The notes: a model not told the origin generated them from the sequence alone. 64,000 nucleotides of DNA from Diphasiastrum complanatum (GCA_029204225.1 CM055092.1:100618200-100682199); one strand, 5' to 3'. Positions 32,800 to 44,308 are shown, counted from the stretch's first letter. Made by a program: numbers and translations.

Positions 32800-33412
32800 T
32801 ATTCAATTCACACGTGTGAGACACCCTGCACATGTACTTTTGATCTCCTAAGCCCAATTATACCATAAAGATCAGACTAGCATTGATTGACAATAAGAAA
32901 ACTGATCATACAAGAAATATTATTGTGTTACAAGCAAGATCTGTCAACAAAACATGAAACTAAGCACAATAAATGTCTCAACTCGGCTAGAGAGAGAAAA
33001 TGAAAGTACAAACTCGAGTAGAGAGAGAGGGCACAAAAAGCTTAGTCTCCAAATTTGCATTACACACAAATTTCATCATTTTCTCAATGAGAGTACATCA
33101 CATATATATAGATCCATGGACTCTCCTCCTACTTTGAGTTGAATTGGAGTTGTGAATCCACCTCTCAAGCTATCTAGACTTATTCAAGCCACCTCAATAT
33201 GTCTAATTGTGCCACCTAGTCTTTTCATCCATTAAATGTGGCATGCAAAATACAAATGGCAATTCCTATGGTAGCTCAAGTTTCTACTTCTACCTACCTT
33301 GAATATTTTATTCTAAGATGGGTCTTTACTAAGCCAAAATAGCTTAATTCATCTTTGGCATTTTTAGGACCCCTATTTACAACATTAGATAAATTTTTCC
33401 AATATTTTGACA
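32800..33412 (-). repeat. Copia-3 5' LTR
   Basis: About 613 bp, matching 25092-25703 with scattered changes. Its first bases are TATTCAATTC rather than TGTTGAATTC, so the canonical TG end is mutated. CACACGTGTG is at 32809-32818. Confidence 0.9.
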
Positions 33413-33852
33413 AAACTATATAATAATGTACAAAAGTCACTCAAAATTAGTACTGGATCAAAAAATGTGCACTTAAGCTAGTTTGTTCCTATATCAATGT
33501 TTGTCAGCTCTTTTTCAAACACTAAAGTGCGTTAAACCCCCACATTGTTTGTTTGCAAAAAATTTATCAGATGAGTTTTTATTTAAATTCATGGAAAAAG
33601 GTTGGGATCAAAAATCCACTGCATATATAGAATGTAGAATCAAACATTCATCCATGTGCTTTAGATCCAACATAGAAAATAAAATGCTTAGTATGGTGTT
33701 TCATTTTTAGAGATGGAAAAACACAATGGTACTTGGGCCCCATTAGATGAAGATCTAGATAGCATTGGACACACTGATCGTACATGCATTGATATCATGG
33801 CAAATGGGGATTTACTTACTACTATTGAGATTGAGTAGGATTGGAACTTATT
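33413..33852 (+). pseudogene. Coding-like left flank of the tandem array
   Basis: A frame at 33483-33710 (KNLSDEFLFKFMEKGWDQ) and a following frame (NGTWAPLDEDLDSIGHTD, then a TAG) run without a break into the first array unit (YIRPELILLQQYIPKYF). With the coding-like sequence before copia-3 (24840-25090) this may be one decayed gene interrupted by copia-3. I do not recognise the family. A movement- or coat-type protein of an old integrated pararetrovirus is one possibility, resting mainly on promoter layout in the array. Confidence 0.4.
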
Positions 33853-34735
33853 CTACATTAGACCGGAGCTGATACTTTTACAGCAATATATCCCTAAATA
33901 TTTCAGCTTTATATCGAATGGAAAATTGGTATGTAATATTTCAACATATGAGTTTGTAGTCCTTGATGAGTGAGGTCGGTAAGGTTATTGATCGAATGTT
34001 ACTTCAAAGAGCATGTGATCTCTCAGGCAAGTATTAGCAGGGAGGCACATGAGAACATACTTAAAATTATTAAAGAGCTTTTGGACAATTGCTTGTTAGA
34101 AAATTCTCCATTCCTTGACCTTTTCAGATTAAATTGGAGAGAGATATTGTTAGCCGAATTTTCAACACCAAAAATCGGGCGAATTTGGAGCAAAAAGCAG
34201 CTATAGAGTATTTGATGAGCACTAAAATACTGTGGATTCGACAAAAGTTGAAGCAAAATATATTGAACAAAAGGGGATAAGACCGAAGAAAAATGGTGGT
34301 CCATGTAGAAATAGGTCCCAGCCAGTCTAAATGTGGCTAATCAAATCTTTTACGGCCTTAAAGTTGGTCCGAATATAAAGTTGTCAGCAATGCCGAGCAC
34401 AGTTTCGATGTACCGAAAAATATTTTGACTAATAGAAAAATCTCTTTGTTTTTTAGGGAGGGCCAGTCCGGGTCCAAGATTGCTCTAGTCTGTCACTTAT
34501 AACAACGTCGACAACTTGTAGGATTGAAAACCAGTCAGAGGCATTACCAAGAGAAAAATCGACAAAAATGACATCGCAAAATACAAACACAGTGGGTATC
34601 AAAAATACAAACAAAGTGGGTATCGAAAAAGTGAGGCATAATGGAGTTTCAAAAATATAGACAAAGTGGGTTTCGAAAATGTAGACATTGTGGGTTTCGA
34701 AAATGTGGACACAGGGGTTTTCGTAAAAATGGAAA
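33853..34735 (+). pseudogene. Array unit: decayed coding part (unit 1 coordinates)
   Basis: Frames within the unit: LILLQQYIPKYFSFISNGKLVC, ending VVLDE* at 33972; then an overlapping frame at 33970-34206 (HVISQASISREAHENILKII, then NWREILLAEF). A second frame over the same DNA has NLEQKAAIEYLMSTKILWIRQ, which looks more protein-like and ends in a TAA near 34279. A Lys/Arg-rich repeat region follows. No catalytic motif is visible and I do not recognise the family. Units 2-4 repeat this at +1896, +3792 and +5688. Confidence 0.4.
34579..34734 (+). repeat. 24-bp coding repeats in each array unit (unit 1 shown)
   Basis: Six to seven degenerate 24-bp units of the form AAATAYARACA.AGTGGGTWTCGA encode octapeptides such as KYKHSGYQ, KYKQSGYR, KYRQSGFR, KCRHCGFR and KCGHRGFR, ending KNGK*. 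One unit carries a frameshift. The product would be very basic and Cys/His-containing, perhaps nucleic-acid binding. It is not a standard CCHC knuckle. Confidence 0.7.
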
Positions 34736-34890
34736 ATGACGACTTACGATATCAAAACCGCAGTTGCAGAGAAAAATTGGCAAGGCACATAATGCCAGGG
34801 AGGCCAACCGGACTAAATAATTTGACGAAAAGTTTATGGCCCTTGCAAAAGTTAAGATTAAGGCTTGATGTGTTAAAAGTTTTTTTTTGA

Positions 34891-34915
34891 GTGACATCAC
34901 ACTGGGTGATGTCAC
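34891..34915. promoter_or_regulatory. Inverted repeat GTGACATCAC / GTGATGTCAC (unit 1)
   Basis: Perfect 10-bp arms around a 5-base spacer. Each arm holds a TGACATCA-type bZIP core, similar to the paired TGACG motifs (as-1) of plant pararetrovirus promoters. It lies about 230 bases before the TATA box and recurs in all four units. Confidence 0.6.
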
Positions 34916-35147
34916 ACCCTTGCCACATGTCAAATGAGGGAGCATAGTGTCTACATCACCTTGGAAAGCAAGAGAAAATTTTAAAAAATCTTTATTACAC
35001 AAAGGAATGGACATGTACAAGGAGAAGGTTCTAAGAACAAAAAAGTAGCTGATGTGATGAGCCTTGTATTTTACACATGTCAAAATGGAAAGAAATGACT
35101 AAAAAGGAAAAAGATGTCAAAGTGAAGGGTTGGGCCTGATCACCCTC

Positions 35148-35156
35148 TATAAAAGG
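35148..35156 (+). promoter_or_regulatory. TATA box in array unit (unit 1)
   Basis: CCTCTATAAAAGGAGG is a strong plant TATA context, followed about 25-30 bases later by GAGAGGAGG. Copies are at +1896, +3792 and +5688. It should drive transcription through the rest of the unit into the next. Confidence 0.65.
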
Positions 35157-35748
35157 AGGCAAACGTTGAGAGGAGGGTGTGTCTAATTGCCATTTTTCAG
35201 ATCTACAAGTGTGTGTATAATTGCCTTGTTATGCTGCTGAAAGAGAGCCTGATAATTTTCTTCTATATTGTTGATAAAGAGGAGTGGAACTTATGCACAA
35301 TGAGAGTGTTAGTTCATCTTTCAGGACTCTCATCCTTGTGTGGGAGGGGTTATGACCTAGAGCCATGAATTAACTTTTAGCCTTATAGAGAATCAATATA
35401 TTGTGCAGTATATTGTGTACCTTTCTAAGGGATCATGTTTACATTTACACCTTCCATGCTTGTTTCAGCTTTATGGGAGCATGCCCTTGCTTCTGCCACT
35501 GCTGTATGTCTGTGTATTACATTCAACAACATGGTGTTTACAAAGATCCATATGTGGTGTCTAGTTGTGAAATATAGGTCCTTGCCAACCCCTGTCAAAA
35601 ATTCTGCTCATAGCAAATAGATCTTTAGCAATGAGACCTTTTCAGATCAGATTTGCCACAAGACAATGAAGAATCCTACTCACAACAATCAAGTGTATCC
35701 AATTACTTCTAAGGAAATAGCTACTACCTGCGATGTTCAAGACAGTAT
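35157..35748 (+). other. Array unit: leader-like part after the TATA box (unit 1)
   Basis: About 590 bases with several short ATG frames (35177-35368, 35435-35620, 35666 on). The last (MKNPTHNNQVYPITSK) runs across the unit junction into the next unit frame. No domain recognised. Confidence 0.4.
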
Positions 35749-38700
35749 GTACATTAGACCGGAGCTGATACTTTTACAGCAATATATCCCTAAATATTTC
35801 AGCTTTATATCGAATGGAAAATTGGTATGTAATATTTCAACATATGAGTTTGTAGTCCTTGATGAGTGAGGTCGGTAAGGTTATTGATCGAATGTTACTT
35901 CAAAGAGCATGTGATCTCTCAGGCAAGTATTAGCAGGGAGGCACATGAGAACATACTTAAAATTATTAAAGAGCTTTTGGACAATTGCTTGTTAGAAAAT
36001 TCTCCATTCCTTGACCTTTTCAGATTAAATTGGAGAGAGATATTGTTAGCCGAATTTTCAACACCAAAAATCGGGCGAATTTGGAGCAAAAAGCAGCTAT
36101 AGAGTATTTGATGAGCACTAAAATACTGTGGATTCGACAAAAGTTGAAGCAAAATATATTGAACAAAAGGGGATAAGACCGAAGAAAAATGGTGGTCCAT
36201 GTAGAAATAGGTCCCAGCCAGTCTAAATGTGGCTAATCAAATCTTTTACGGCCTTAAAGTTGGTCCGAATATAAAGTTGTCAGCAATGCCGAGCACAGTT
36301 TCGATGTACCGAAAAATATTTTGACTAATAGAAAAATCTCTTTGTTTTTTAGGGAGGGCCAGTCCGGGTCCAAGATTGCTCTAGTCTGTCACTTATAACA
36401 ACGTCGACAACTTGTAGGATTGAAAACCAGTCAGAGGCATTACCAAGAGAAAAATCGACAAAAATGACATCGCAAAATACAAACACAGTGGGTATCAAAA
36501 ATACAAACAAAGTGGGTATCGAAAAAGTGAGGCATAATGGAGTTTCAAAAATATAGACAAAGTGGGTTTCGAAAATGTAGACATTGTGGGTTTCGAAAAT
36601 GTGGACACAGGGGTTTTCGTAAAAATGGAAAATGACGACTTACGATATCAAAACCGCAGTTGCAGAGAAAAATTGGCAAGGCACATAATGCCAGGGAGGC
36701 CAACCGGACTAAATAATTTGACGAAAAGTTTATGGCCCTTGCAAAAGTTAAGATTAAGGCTTGATGTGTTAAAAGTTTTTTTTTGAGTGACATCACACTG
36801 GGTGATGTCACACCCTTGCCACATGTCAAATGAGGGAGCATAGTGTCTACATCACCTTGGAAAGCAAGAGAAAATTTTAAAAAATCTTTATTACACAAAG
36901 GAATGGACATGTACAAGGAGAAGGTTCTAAGAACAAAAAAGTAGCTGATGTGATGAGCCTTGTATTTTACACATGTCAAAATGGAAAGAAATGACTAAAA
37001 AGGAAAAAGATGTCAAAGTGAAGGGTTGGGCCTGATCACCCTCTATAAAAGGAGGCAAACGTTGAGAGGAGGGTGTGTCTAATTGCCATTTTTCAGATCT
37101 ACAAGTGTGTGTATAATTGCCTTGTTATGCTGCTGAAAGAGAGCCTGATAATTTTCTTCTATATTGTTGATAAAGAGGAGTGGAACTTATGCACAATGAG
37201 AGTGTTAGTTCATCTTTCAGGACTCTCATCCTTGTGTGGGAGGGGTTATGACCTAGAGCCATGAATTAACTTTTAGCCTTATAGAGAATCAATATATTGT
37301 GCAGTATATTGTGTACCTTTCTAAGGGATCATGTTTACATTTACACCTTCCATGCTTGTTTCAGCTTTATGGGAGCATGCCCTTGCTTCTGCCACTGCTG
37401 TATGTCTGTGTATTACATTCAACAACATGGTGTTTACAAAGATCCATATGTGGTGTCTAGTTGTGAAATATAGGTCCTTGCCAACCCCTGTCAAAAATTC
37501 TGCTCATAGCAAATAGATCTTTAGCAATGAGACCTTTTCAGATCAGATTTGCCACAAGACAATGAAGAATCCTACTCACAACAATCAAGTGTATCCAATT
37601 ACTTCTAAGGAAATAGCTACTACCTGCGATGTTCAAGACAGTATGTACATTAGACCGGAGCTGATACTTTTACAGCAATATATCCCTAAATATTTCAGCT
37701 TTATATCGAATGGAAAATTGGTATGTAATATTTCAACATATGAGTTTGTAGTCCTTGATGAGTGAGGTCGGTAAGGTTATTGATCGAATGTTACTTCAAA
37801 GAGCATGTGATCTCTCAGGCAAGTATTAACAGGGAGGCACATGAGAACATACTTAAAATTATTAAAGAGCTTTTGGACAATTGCTTGTTAGAAAATTCTC
37901 CATTCCTTGACCTTTTCAGATTAAATTGGAGAGAGATATTGTTAGCCGAATTTTCAACACCAAAAATCGGGCGAATTTGGAGCAAAAAGCAGCTATAGAG
38001 TATTTGATGAGCACTAAAATACTGTGGATTCGACAAAAGTTGAAGCAAAATATATTGAACAAAAGGGGATAAGACCGAAGAAAAATGGTGGTCCATGTAG
38101 AAATAGGTCCCAGCCAGTCTAAATGTGGCTAATCAAATCTTTTACGGCCTTAAAGTTGGTCCGAATATAAAGTTGTCAGCAATGCCGAGCACAGTTTCGA
38201 TGTACCGAAAAATATTTTGACTAATAGAAAAATCTCTTTGTTTTTTAGGGAGGGCCAGTCCGGGTCCAAGATTGCTCTAGTCTGTCACTTATAACAACGT
38301 CGACAACTTGTAGGATTGAAAACCAGTCAGAGGCATTACCAAGAGAAAAATCGACAAAAATGACATCGCAAAATACAAACACAGTGGGTATCAAAAATAC
38401 AAACAAAGTGGGTATCGAAAAAGTGAGGCATAATGGAGTTTCAAAAATATAGACAAAGTGGGTTTCGAAAATGTAGACATTGTGGGTTTCGAAAATGTGG
38501 ACACAGGGGTTTTCGTAAAAATGGAAAATGACGACTTACGATATCAAAACCGCAGTTGCAGAGAAAAATTGGCAAGGCACATAATGCCAGGGAGGCCAAC
38601 CGGACTAAATAATTTGACGAAAAGTTTATGGCCCTTGCAAAAGTTAAGATTAAGGCTTGATGTGTTAAAAGTTTTTTTTTGAGTGACATCACACTGGGTG

Positions 38701-41436
38701 ATGTCACACCCTTGCCACATGTCAAATGAGGGAGCATAGTGTCTACATCACCTTGGAAAGCAAGAGAAAATTTTAAAAAATCTTTATTACACAAAGGAAT
38801 GGACATGTACAAGGAGAAGGTTCTAAGAACAAAAAAGTAGCTGATGTGATGAGCCTTGTATTTTACACATGTCAAAATGGAAAGAAATGACTAAAAAGGA
38901 AAAAGATGTCAAAGTGAAGGGTTGGGCCTGATCACCCTCTATAAAAGGAGGCAAACGTTGAGAGGAGGGTGTGTCTAATTGCCATTTTTCAGATCTACAA
39001 GTGTGTGTATAATTGCCTTGTTATGCTGCTGAAAGAGAGCCTGATAATTTTCTTCTATATTGTTGATAAAGAGGAGTGGAACTTATGCACAATGAGAGTG
39101 TTAGTTCATCTTTCAGGACTCTCATCCTTGTGTGGGAGGGGTTATGACCTAGAGCCATGAATTAACTTTTAGCCTTATAGAGAATCAATATATTGTGCAG
39201 TATATTGTGTACCTTTCTAAGGGATCATGTTTACATTTACACCTTCCATGCTTGTTTCAGCTTTATGGGAGCATGCCCTTGCTTCTGCCACTGCTGTATG
39301 TCTGTGTATTACATTCAACAACATGGTGTTTACAAAGATCCATATGTGGTGTCTAGTTGTGAAATATAGGTCCTTGCCAACCCCTGTCAAAAATTCTGCT
39401 CATAGCAAATAGATCTTTAGCAATGAGACCTTTTCAGATCAGATTTGCCACAAGACAATGAAGAATCCTACTCACAACAATCAAGTGTATCCAATTACTT
39501 CTAAGGAAATAGCTACTACCTGCGATGTTCAAGACAGTATGTACATTAGACCGGAGCTGATACTTTTACAGCAATATATCCCTAAATATTTCAGCTTTAT
39601 ATCGAATGGAAAATTGGTATGTAATATTTCAACATATGAGTTTGTAGTCCTTGATGAGTGAGGTCGGTAAGGTTATTGATCGAATGTTACTTCAAAGAGC
39701 ATGTGATCTCTCAGGCAAGTATTAGCAGGGAGGCACATGAGAACATACTTAAAATTATTAAAGAGCTTTTGGACAATTGCTTGTTAGAAAATTCTCCATT
39801 CCTTGACCTTTTCAGATTAAATTGGAGAGAGATATTGTTAGCCGAATTTTCAACACCAAAAATCGGGCGAATTTGGAGCAAAAAGCAGCTATAGAGTATT
39901 TGATGAGCACTAAAATACTGTGGATTCGACAAAAGTTGAAGCAAAATATATTGAACAAAAGGGGATAAGATCGAAGAAAAATGGTGGTCCATGTAGAAAT
40001 AGGTCCCAGCCAGTCTAAATGTGGCTAATCAAATCTTTTACGGCCTTAAAGTTGGTCCGAATATAAAGTTGTCAGCAATGCCGAGCACAGTTTCGATGTA
40101 CCGAAAAATATTTTGACTAATAGAAAAATCTCTTTGTTTTTTAGGGAGGGCCAGTCCGGGTCCAAGATTGCTCTAGTCTGTCACTTATAACAACGTCGAC
40201 AACTTGTAGGATTGAAAACCAGTCAGAGGCATTACCAAGAGAAAAATCGACAAAAATGACATCGCAAAATACAAACACAGTGGGTATCAAAAATACAAAC
40301 AAAGTGGGTATCGAAAAAGTGAGGCATAATGGAGTTTCAAAAATATAGACAAAGTGGGTTTCGAAAATGTAGACATTGTGGGTTTCGAAAATGTGGACAC
40401 AGGGGTTTTCGTAAAAATGGAAAATGACGACTTACGATATCAAAACCGCAGTTGCAGAGAAAAATTGGCAAGGCACATAATGCCAGGGAGGCCAACCGGA
40501 CTAAATAATTTGACGAAAAGTTTATGGCCCTTGCAAAAGTTAAGATTAAGGCTTGATGTGTTAAAAGTTTTTTTTTGAGTGACATCACACTGGGTGATGT
40601 CACACCCTTGCCACATGTCAAATGAGGGAGCATAGTGTCTACATCACCTTGGAAAGCAAGAGAAAATTTTAAAAAATCTTTATTACACAAAGGAATGGAC
40701 ATGTACAAGGAGAAGGTTCTAAGAACAAAAAAGTAGCTGATGTGATGAGCCTTGTATTTTACACATGTCAAAATGGAAAGAAATGACTAAAAAGGAAAAA
40801 GATGTCAAAGTGAAGGGTTGGGCCTGATCACCCTCTATAAAAGGAGGCAAACGTTGAGAGGAGGGTGTGTCTAATTGCCATTTTTCAGATCTACAAGTGT
40901 GTGTATAATTGCCTTGTTATGCTGCTGAAAGAGAGCCTGATAATTTTCTTCTATATTGTTGATAAAGAGGAGTGGAACTTATGCACAATGAGAGTGTTAG
41001 TTCATCTTTCAGGACTCTCATCCTTGTGTGGGAGGGGTTATGACCTAGAGCCATGAATTAACTTTTAGCCTTATAGAGAATCAATATATTGTGCAGTATA
41101 TTGTGTACCTTTCTAAGGGATCATGTTTACATTTACACCTTCCATGCTTGTTTCAGCTTTATGGGAGCATGCCCTTGCTTCTGCCACTGCTGTATGTCTG
41201 TGTATTACATTCAACAACATGGTGTTTACAAAGATCCATATGTGGTGTCTAGTTGTGAAATATAGGTCCTTGCCAACCCCTGTCAAAAATTCTGCTCATA
41301 GCAAATAGATCTTTAGCAATGAGACCTTTTCAGATCAGATTTGCCACAAGACAATGAAGAATCCTACTCACAACAATCAAGTGTATCCAATTACTTCTAA
41401 GGAAATAGCTACTACCTGCGATGTTCAAGACAGTAT

Positions 41437-42005
41437 GTGCTGCCACTAATGCACACATCTCTTGAGTTCGTCTTGTAGTTTTCACTAAATGCCCTCACTC
41501 TTAGTGAATGACTCCAACACACCATAACATCGTGGCCTCTATGTATCTTTAGATGAGCCAGACGTGTTTCAAGAATGCGGCCCTCCTCTACACAGACTAG
41601 TAATGCACCTGTCTAGTCCCTCAACGTGCACCATCCACGAATAACCAACAGACAGAAGGCCGCTGGCTCAGTGCAAGAGGAAGCAGAGAAAAGAAAGAAC
41701 TATCCGTTACACGGCCAACGAAGGAATCTCTTCCAGATGGAAGCAAGTAGCAGAAGTGTGGCCAACGATAAGGGAGCGCAGCTAGAGAGTGAGGCCCAGC
41801 GCAATGTTAACTGCAAAGAAGACACACTCATGAATGATTGAGGCCAGAATATCAAGATTAGAGAGCGCCAGAGCTTCTGTAGTTATGTTACCACCAATGT
41901 CAAAGAAGCAGAAGCAGAGGTCAAGCAAACCTAGCAGACAGTAGGCCAGCACCAGATCAAGCCAGCATGTACAGCAGAGGTGAGCAGAGAAGAGTGCAAC
42001 TAGGA
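41437..42005 (-). other. Right flank of the array, pyrimidine-rich on the minus strand
   Basis: The sequence is GA-rich on the + strand. A minus frame (41782-42123) encodes a Leu-rich, strongly hydrophobic stretch (LVALFSAHLCC, LDLVLAYCLLG) that could be read as membrane segments, but skewed base composition alone could give this. No other gene seen. Confidence 0.35.
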
Positions 42006-43484
42006 TCAGATCGGAAGACAAGCAAAGAGCAGATCGCAACCCCAGCAGACAGACAGAGAGTGAGAAAGAAGAGCGATCTGCAAAAAGTAGAAGGAGCAGA
42101 AGAGCATCTCGAGCCAGCACCATACCCGTAGACAGAGAAGTCCAGGATCATCAGTTTCTGCATCCTGTTGTCTATGGTGCTTGGCGTGTGTTTCTCCATG
42201 CTTTGTGTGTAATGTTGGTAGCTGTTGGCGTAATGTTTTTAGCTGTCCTTCTAGCTCCTCAATCCGTGTGTTGGGCGCAGTTTGATTTACTAGAGTGGCC
42301 TGCTGCAATTGTTGTGCTTGCATCTGATTTGCCATTAGTACCTAAGTTAACTTCTGATAGGAAGCGAGAGGTATTATGGTGCCTTCTGGGATTGGTGGTG
42401 CTTGGAACTGGTTGAAATCAATCTATTGAATATTGCCCATCATAGCGGTCTGTAAGTTCCTGTGGCTTCGTCGTTCACCTTCTAATTGTGTTTCTAGGGT
42501 TTTGATGAGATCATCCCTATGTTGTAAGCGTGCTTGAACGTCCTTGTTATTTTGGTGCAGTTGTTTGAGGTCAGCCATGAGTTTTCTTTCTTTGCTTTTT
42601 AATTGAATGACCTCTTGTTCTAATTCCGTGGAATAAATCTGCCATTCTTGTACCTTGTTTGTCAGCTGCACGTTTTTCCCTTGCGAGAAGTTGCACTAAT
42701 TCTGATACTCATTGATTGAAGAGTAGAGGTAATGCATGGCATCACTTTGAGCATTGATGGCCCGTCGCACATTTTTGGGACGGTACTGCCACTCCCCAAT
42801 AGGAGGATACTGCTGAGAGGTAGGTGCATAGGATGGTGGGAGATTTTGTTGTACGTTTTGATACAATGTGGTGTACTGTTCATGATGGACGGATTGAGCA
42901 GATGGAGGGTGTGATGTTTGAGTGAGGGTAATAGGGATTGGAGATGTGTCGACATTTGTGATCGGAGAAGTGGAAAATATTGTGGAAGTGGTGGCGGTAG
43001 CGGTAGTGGTGGGTGTAGGAAATGGTGTAGTGGTAGTAGGTGGCGTGTTTATTAGTGAAAGTGAGAATTCTTCAATGTTGAAGGATGCGTCAAAGACATT
43101 TGGAAAATGCATCGGAGATTGCATAGAGGTGGTTGTGACTGGTGCGGTGGAGAGTGGGAGTTTGTTTGTGGAGACAATAGGGGGTGTAGTGGTGAGGGTG
43201 AGTGTGATGGGTAGTGTGACAATGTTGGTTGATGTGATGGGAGTTGATGAGATGGTGGTTGGTGAGTCACTTATCACGAACGACACAAGTGGGACACTAG
43301 GTTCAGCCTCTAGTTCCTTTGCCCCAGGATGTCTCGTCGAAGTATTGGATGTTGCAGTCAATTCTTCTACAATGCCCTCCATGATTTTCACTATTGAGAT
43401 GTCTTTAGGCATTGGATAAGGTGATTGTGCTGTTTCTCCCATTTCGTTGATACTTCCATGCCCTTGGCTAGTGGATTTGCACAA
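42006..43484 (-). pseudogene. Ser/Thr-rich and coiled-coil reading frames, unrecognised
   Basis: On the minus strand, 43484-42696 encodes a 262-residue Ser/Thr/Pro-rich segment (runs of STPITST and PTTTTPFPTP type) ending QYPPIGEWQYRPKNVRRA. It passes through frame changes into coiled-coil stretches: ELVQLLAREKRAADKQ, then VQEWQIYSTELEQEVIQLK (42671-42423), then MQAQQLQQATL and RIEELEGQLKTLRQQL (42335 on). They probably form one protein broken by frameshifts. The low-complexity linker plus coiled coil resembles structural or gag-like proteins, but I recognise no family. It lies downstream of the H3-like ORF on the same strand. Confidence 0.45.
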
Positions 43485-43561
43485 GTGTTGTTTGCTGTAC
43501 CTTGTGTGTGGCCCTATAAATGTTCTTTTGTGTGTTGGCTATGTGCATGCTCTTTTAACCG

Positions 43562-44308
43562 CTATGACTCTAACACTGCTTCTGTGCCTCGTGTGAGTGA
43601 CACTGGTGTGTTTCTGCTAGTGATGTGGTGCCGTTTGGGTGCTAGCTTGCTTGTTGCCTTTGCCTCTCCCCCTTTTATCCTCTTGGGGTGCTGAGATCGT
43701 GTCGAGGTGGTATGTGGCACGTTTGGATATTTATCTTGCACTCGAGCACCCAAGTAATGTTTGCTTATGAGCATATGCAGGAGATATTCGCACTTTGTGA
43801 GAGGTTTTCTTGCTTTGAGTGTTGCACATAATTTGATACTTATCTTTTCTGCCCACATGAAGTGACGGGTAACAGGTTCCTCCAAGCCAAATGATAGGGC
43901 AAATAAAGTGCTGCTCGGAATCCTGTCAATTCTTGACAATTGTACCTCAGTGAGTAATGCAAGAAGGTCCGCCGTTGCCCTAAGTCCTGGATCCGACATG
44001 AGTTTGACAGCGTAACCGTCATTGTTATAGATGGAGGTGTCACTATCTTCCGTACAGAGATGCGTCAAGTAATTCCTATCAAAAGATTGCCCTCTACCGT
44101 GCATAGGCTCTCCTTCATTTGAGAACCCCAAGTGACTTAGGATATGTGGTGAGATAGGAATTGGATCTTTGTCATTGCGTCTAGGAATCTTGAATGTTTG
44201 GAGCTCGTCATCAAATGTAAAATAAGCCGCACACACCAGACATTCATGCTGCACACCGGAGATAAGTCGTGTGTCGAAGTTTAGCCACTCCAAGAAAGGA
44301 CGAGCCAT
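43562..44308 (-). CDS. Unrecognised 248-aa protein downstream of the H3-like ORF
   Basis: A 248-codon minus-strand frame starts MARPFLEWLNFDTRLISG. It has a mixed hydrophobic/charged globular part (CAAYFTFDDELQTFKIPRR, LLALLTEVQLSRIDRIPSS, FMWAEKISIKLC) and a basic C-terminus. The style (a conserved-looking block of about 180 residues, then a low-complexity tail) recalls the N-terminal proteins of plant transposons annotated only as putative transposon proteins. This is resemblance, not identification. Sequence upstream (44335-44924) also looks coding in the same direction, so the true start may lie further up. Confidence 0.5.
   Translation of the reverse strand: MARPFLEWLNFDTRLISGVQHECLVCAAYFTFDDELQTFKIPRRNDKDPIPISPHILSHLGFSNEGEPMHGRGQSFDRNYLTHLCTEDSDTSIYNNDGYAVKLMSDPGLRATADLLALLTEVQLSRIDRIPSSTLFALSFGLEEPVTRHFMWAEKISIKLCATLKARKPLTKCEYLLHMLISKHYLGARVQDKYPNVPHTTSTRSQHPKRIKGGEAKATSKLAPKRHHITSRNTPVSLTRGTEAVLES

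Larger units (their letters stand above)
25092..33412 (-). mobile_element. Copia-3: Ty1-copia element with internal deletion and nested insertion
   Basis: Two related LTRs (25092-25703 and 32800-33412) enclose, on the minus strand, a primer site, a leader, gag, zinc knuckle, protease and the end of RNase H. Integrase and most of reverse transcriptase are deleted. A second LTR element (27747-32655) is inserted in the leader. LTR copies differ at many positions (for example TGTTGAATTC against TATTCAATTC), so it is much older than copia-1. Flanks CAAAC (left) and AAACT (right) overlap by four bases but are not a clean duplication. Confidence 0.9.
33853..41436 (+). repeat. Tandem array: four copies of a 1896-bp unit
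   Basis: Units are 33853-35748, 35749-37644, 37645-39540 and 39541-41436, head to tail. Each starts ACATTAGACCGG and ends GACAGTATGT. Only two differences were seen: G to A at about 37829 in unit 3 and C to T at about 39970 in unit 4. The left flank (TTATTCT) and right flank (GCTGCC) each continue one side of the unit, so a single ancestral segment was amplified in place. Near identity means very recent amplification, or an assembly artefact. Confidence 0.97.

Noticed and set aside
25087-33417. Perfect target duplication for copia-3
   Set aside because: CAAAC and AAACT overlap by four bases but do not match at the LTR borders; left undecided.
35666-35869. 67-codon ORF crossing each unit junction taken as a real gene
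   Set aside because: Its frame is created by the amplification junction; the two halves come from different parts of the unit.
33853-41436. CRISPR-like array
   Set aside because: The repeat is 1896 bp with no spacers; simple head-to-tail amplification in a plant genome.
42922-43419. 165-codon + strand Val/Gly-rich ORF
   Set aside because: It is the reverse reading of a Ser/Thr-rich minus-strand segment; composition explains its length.
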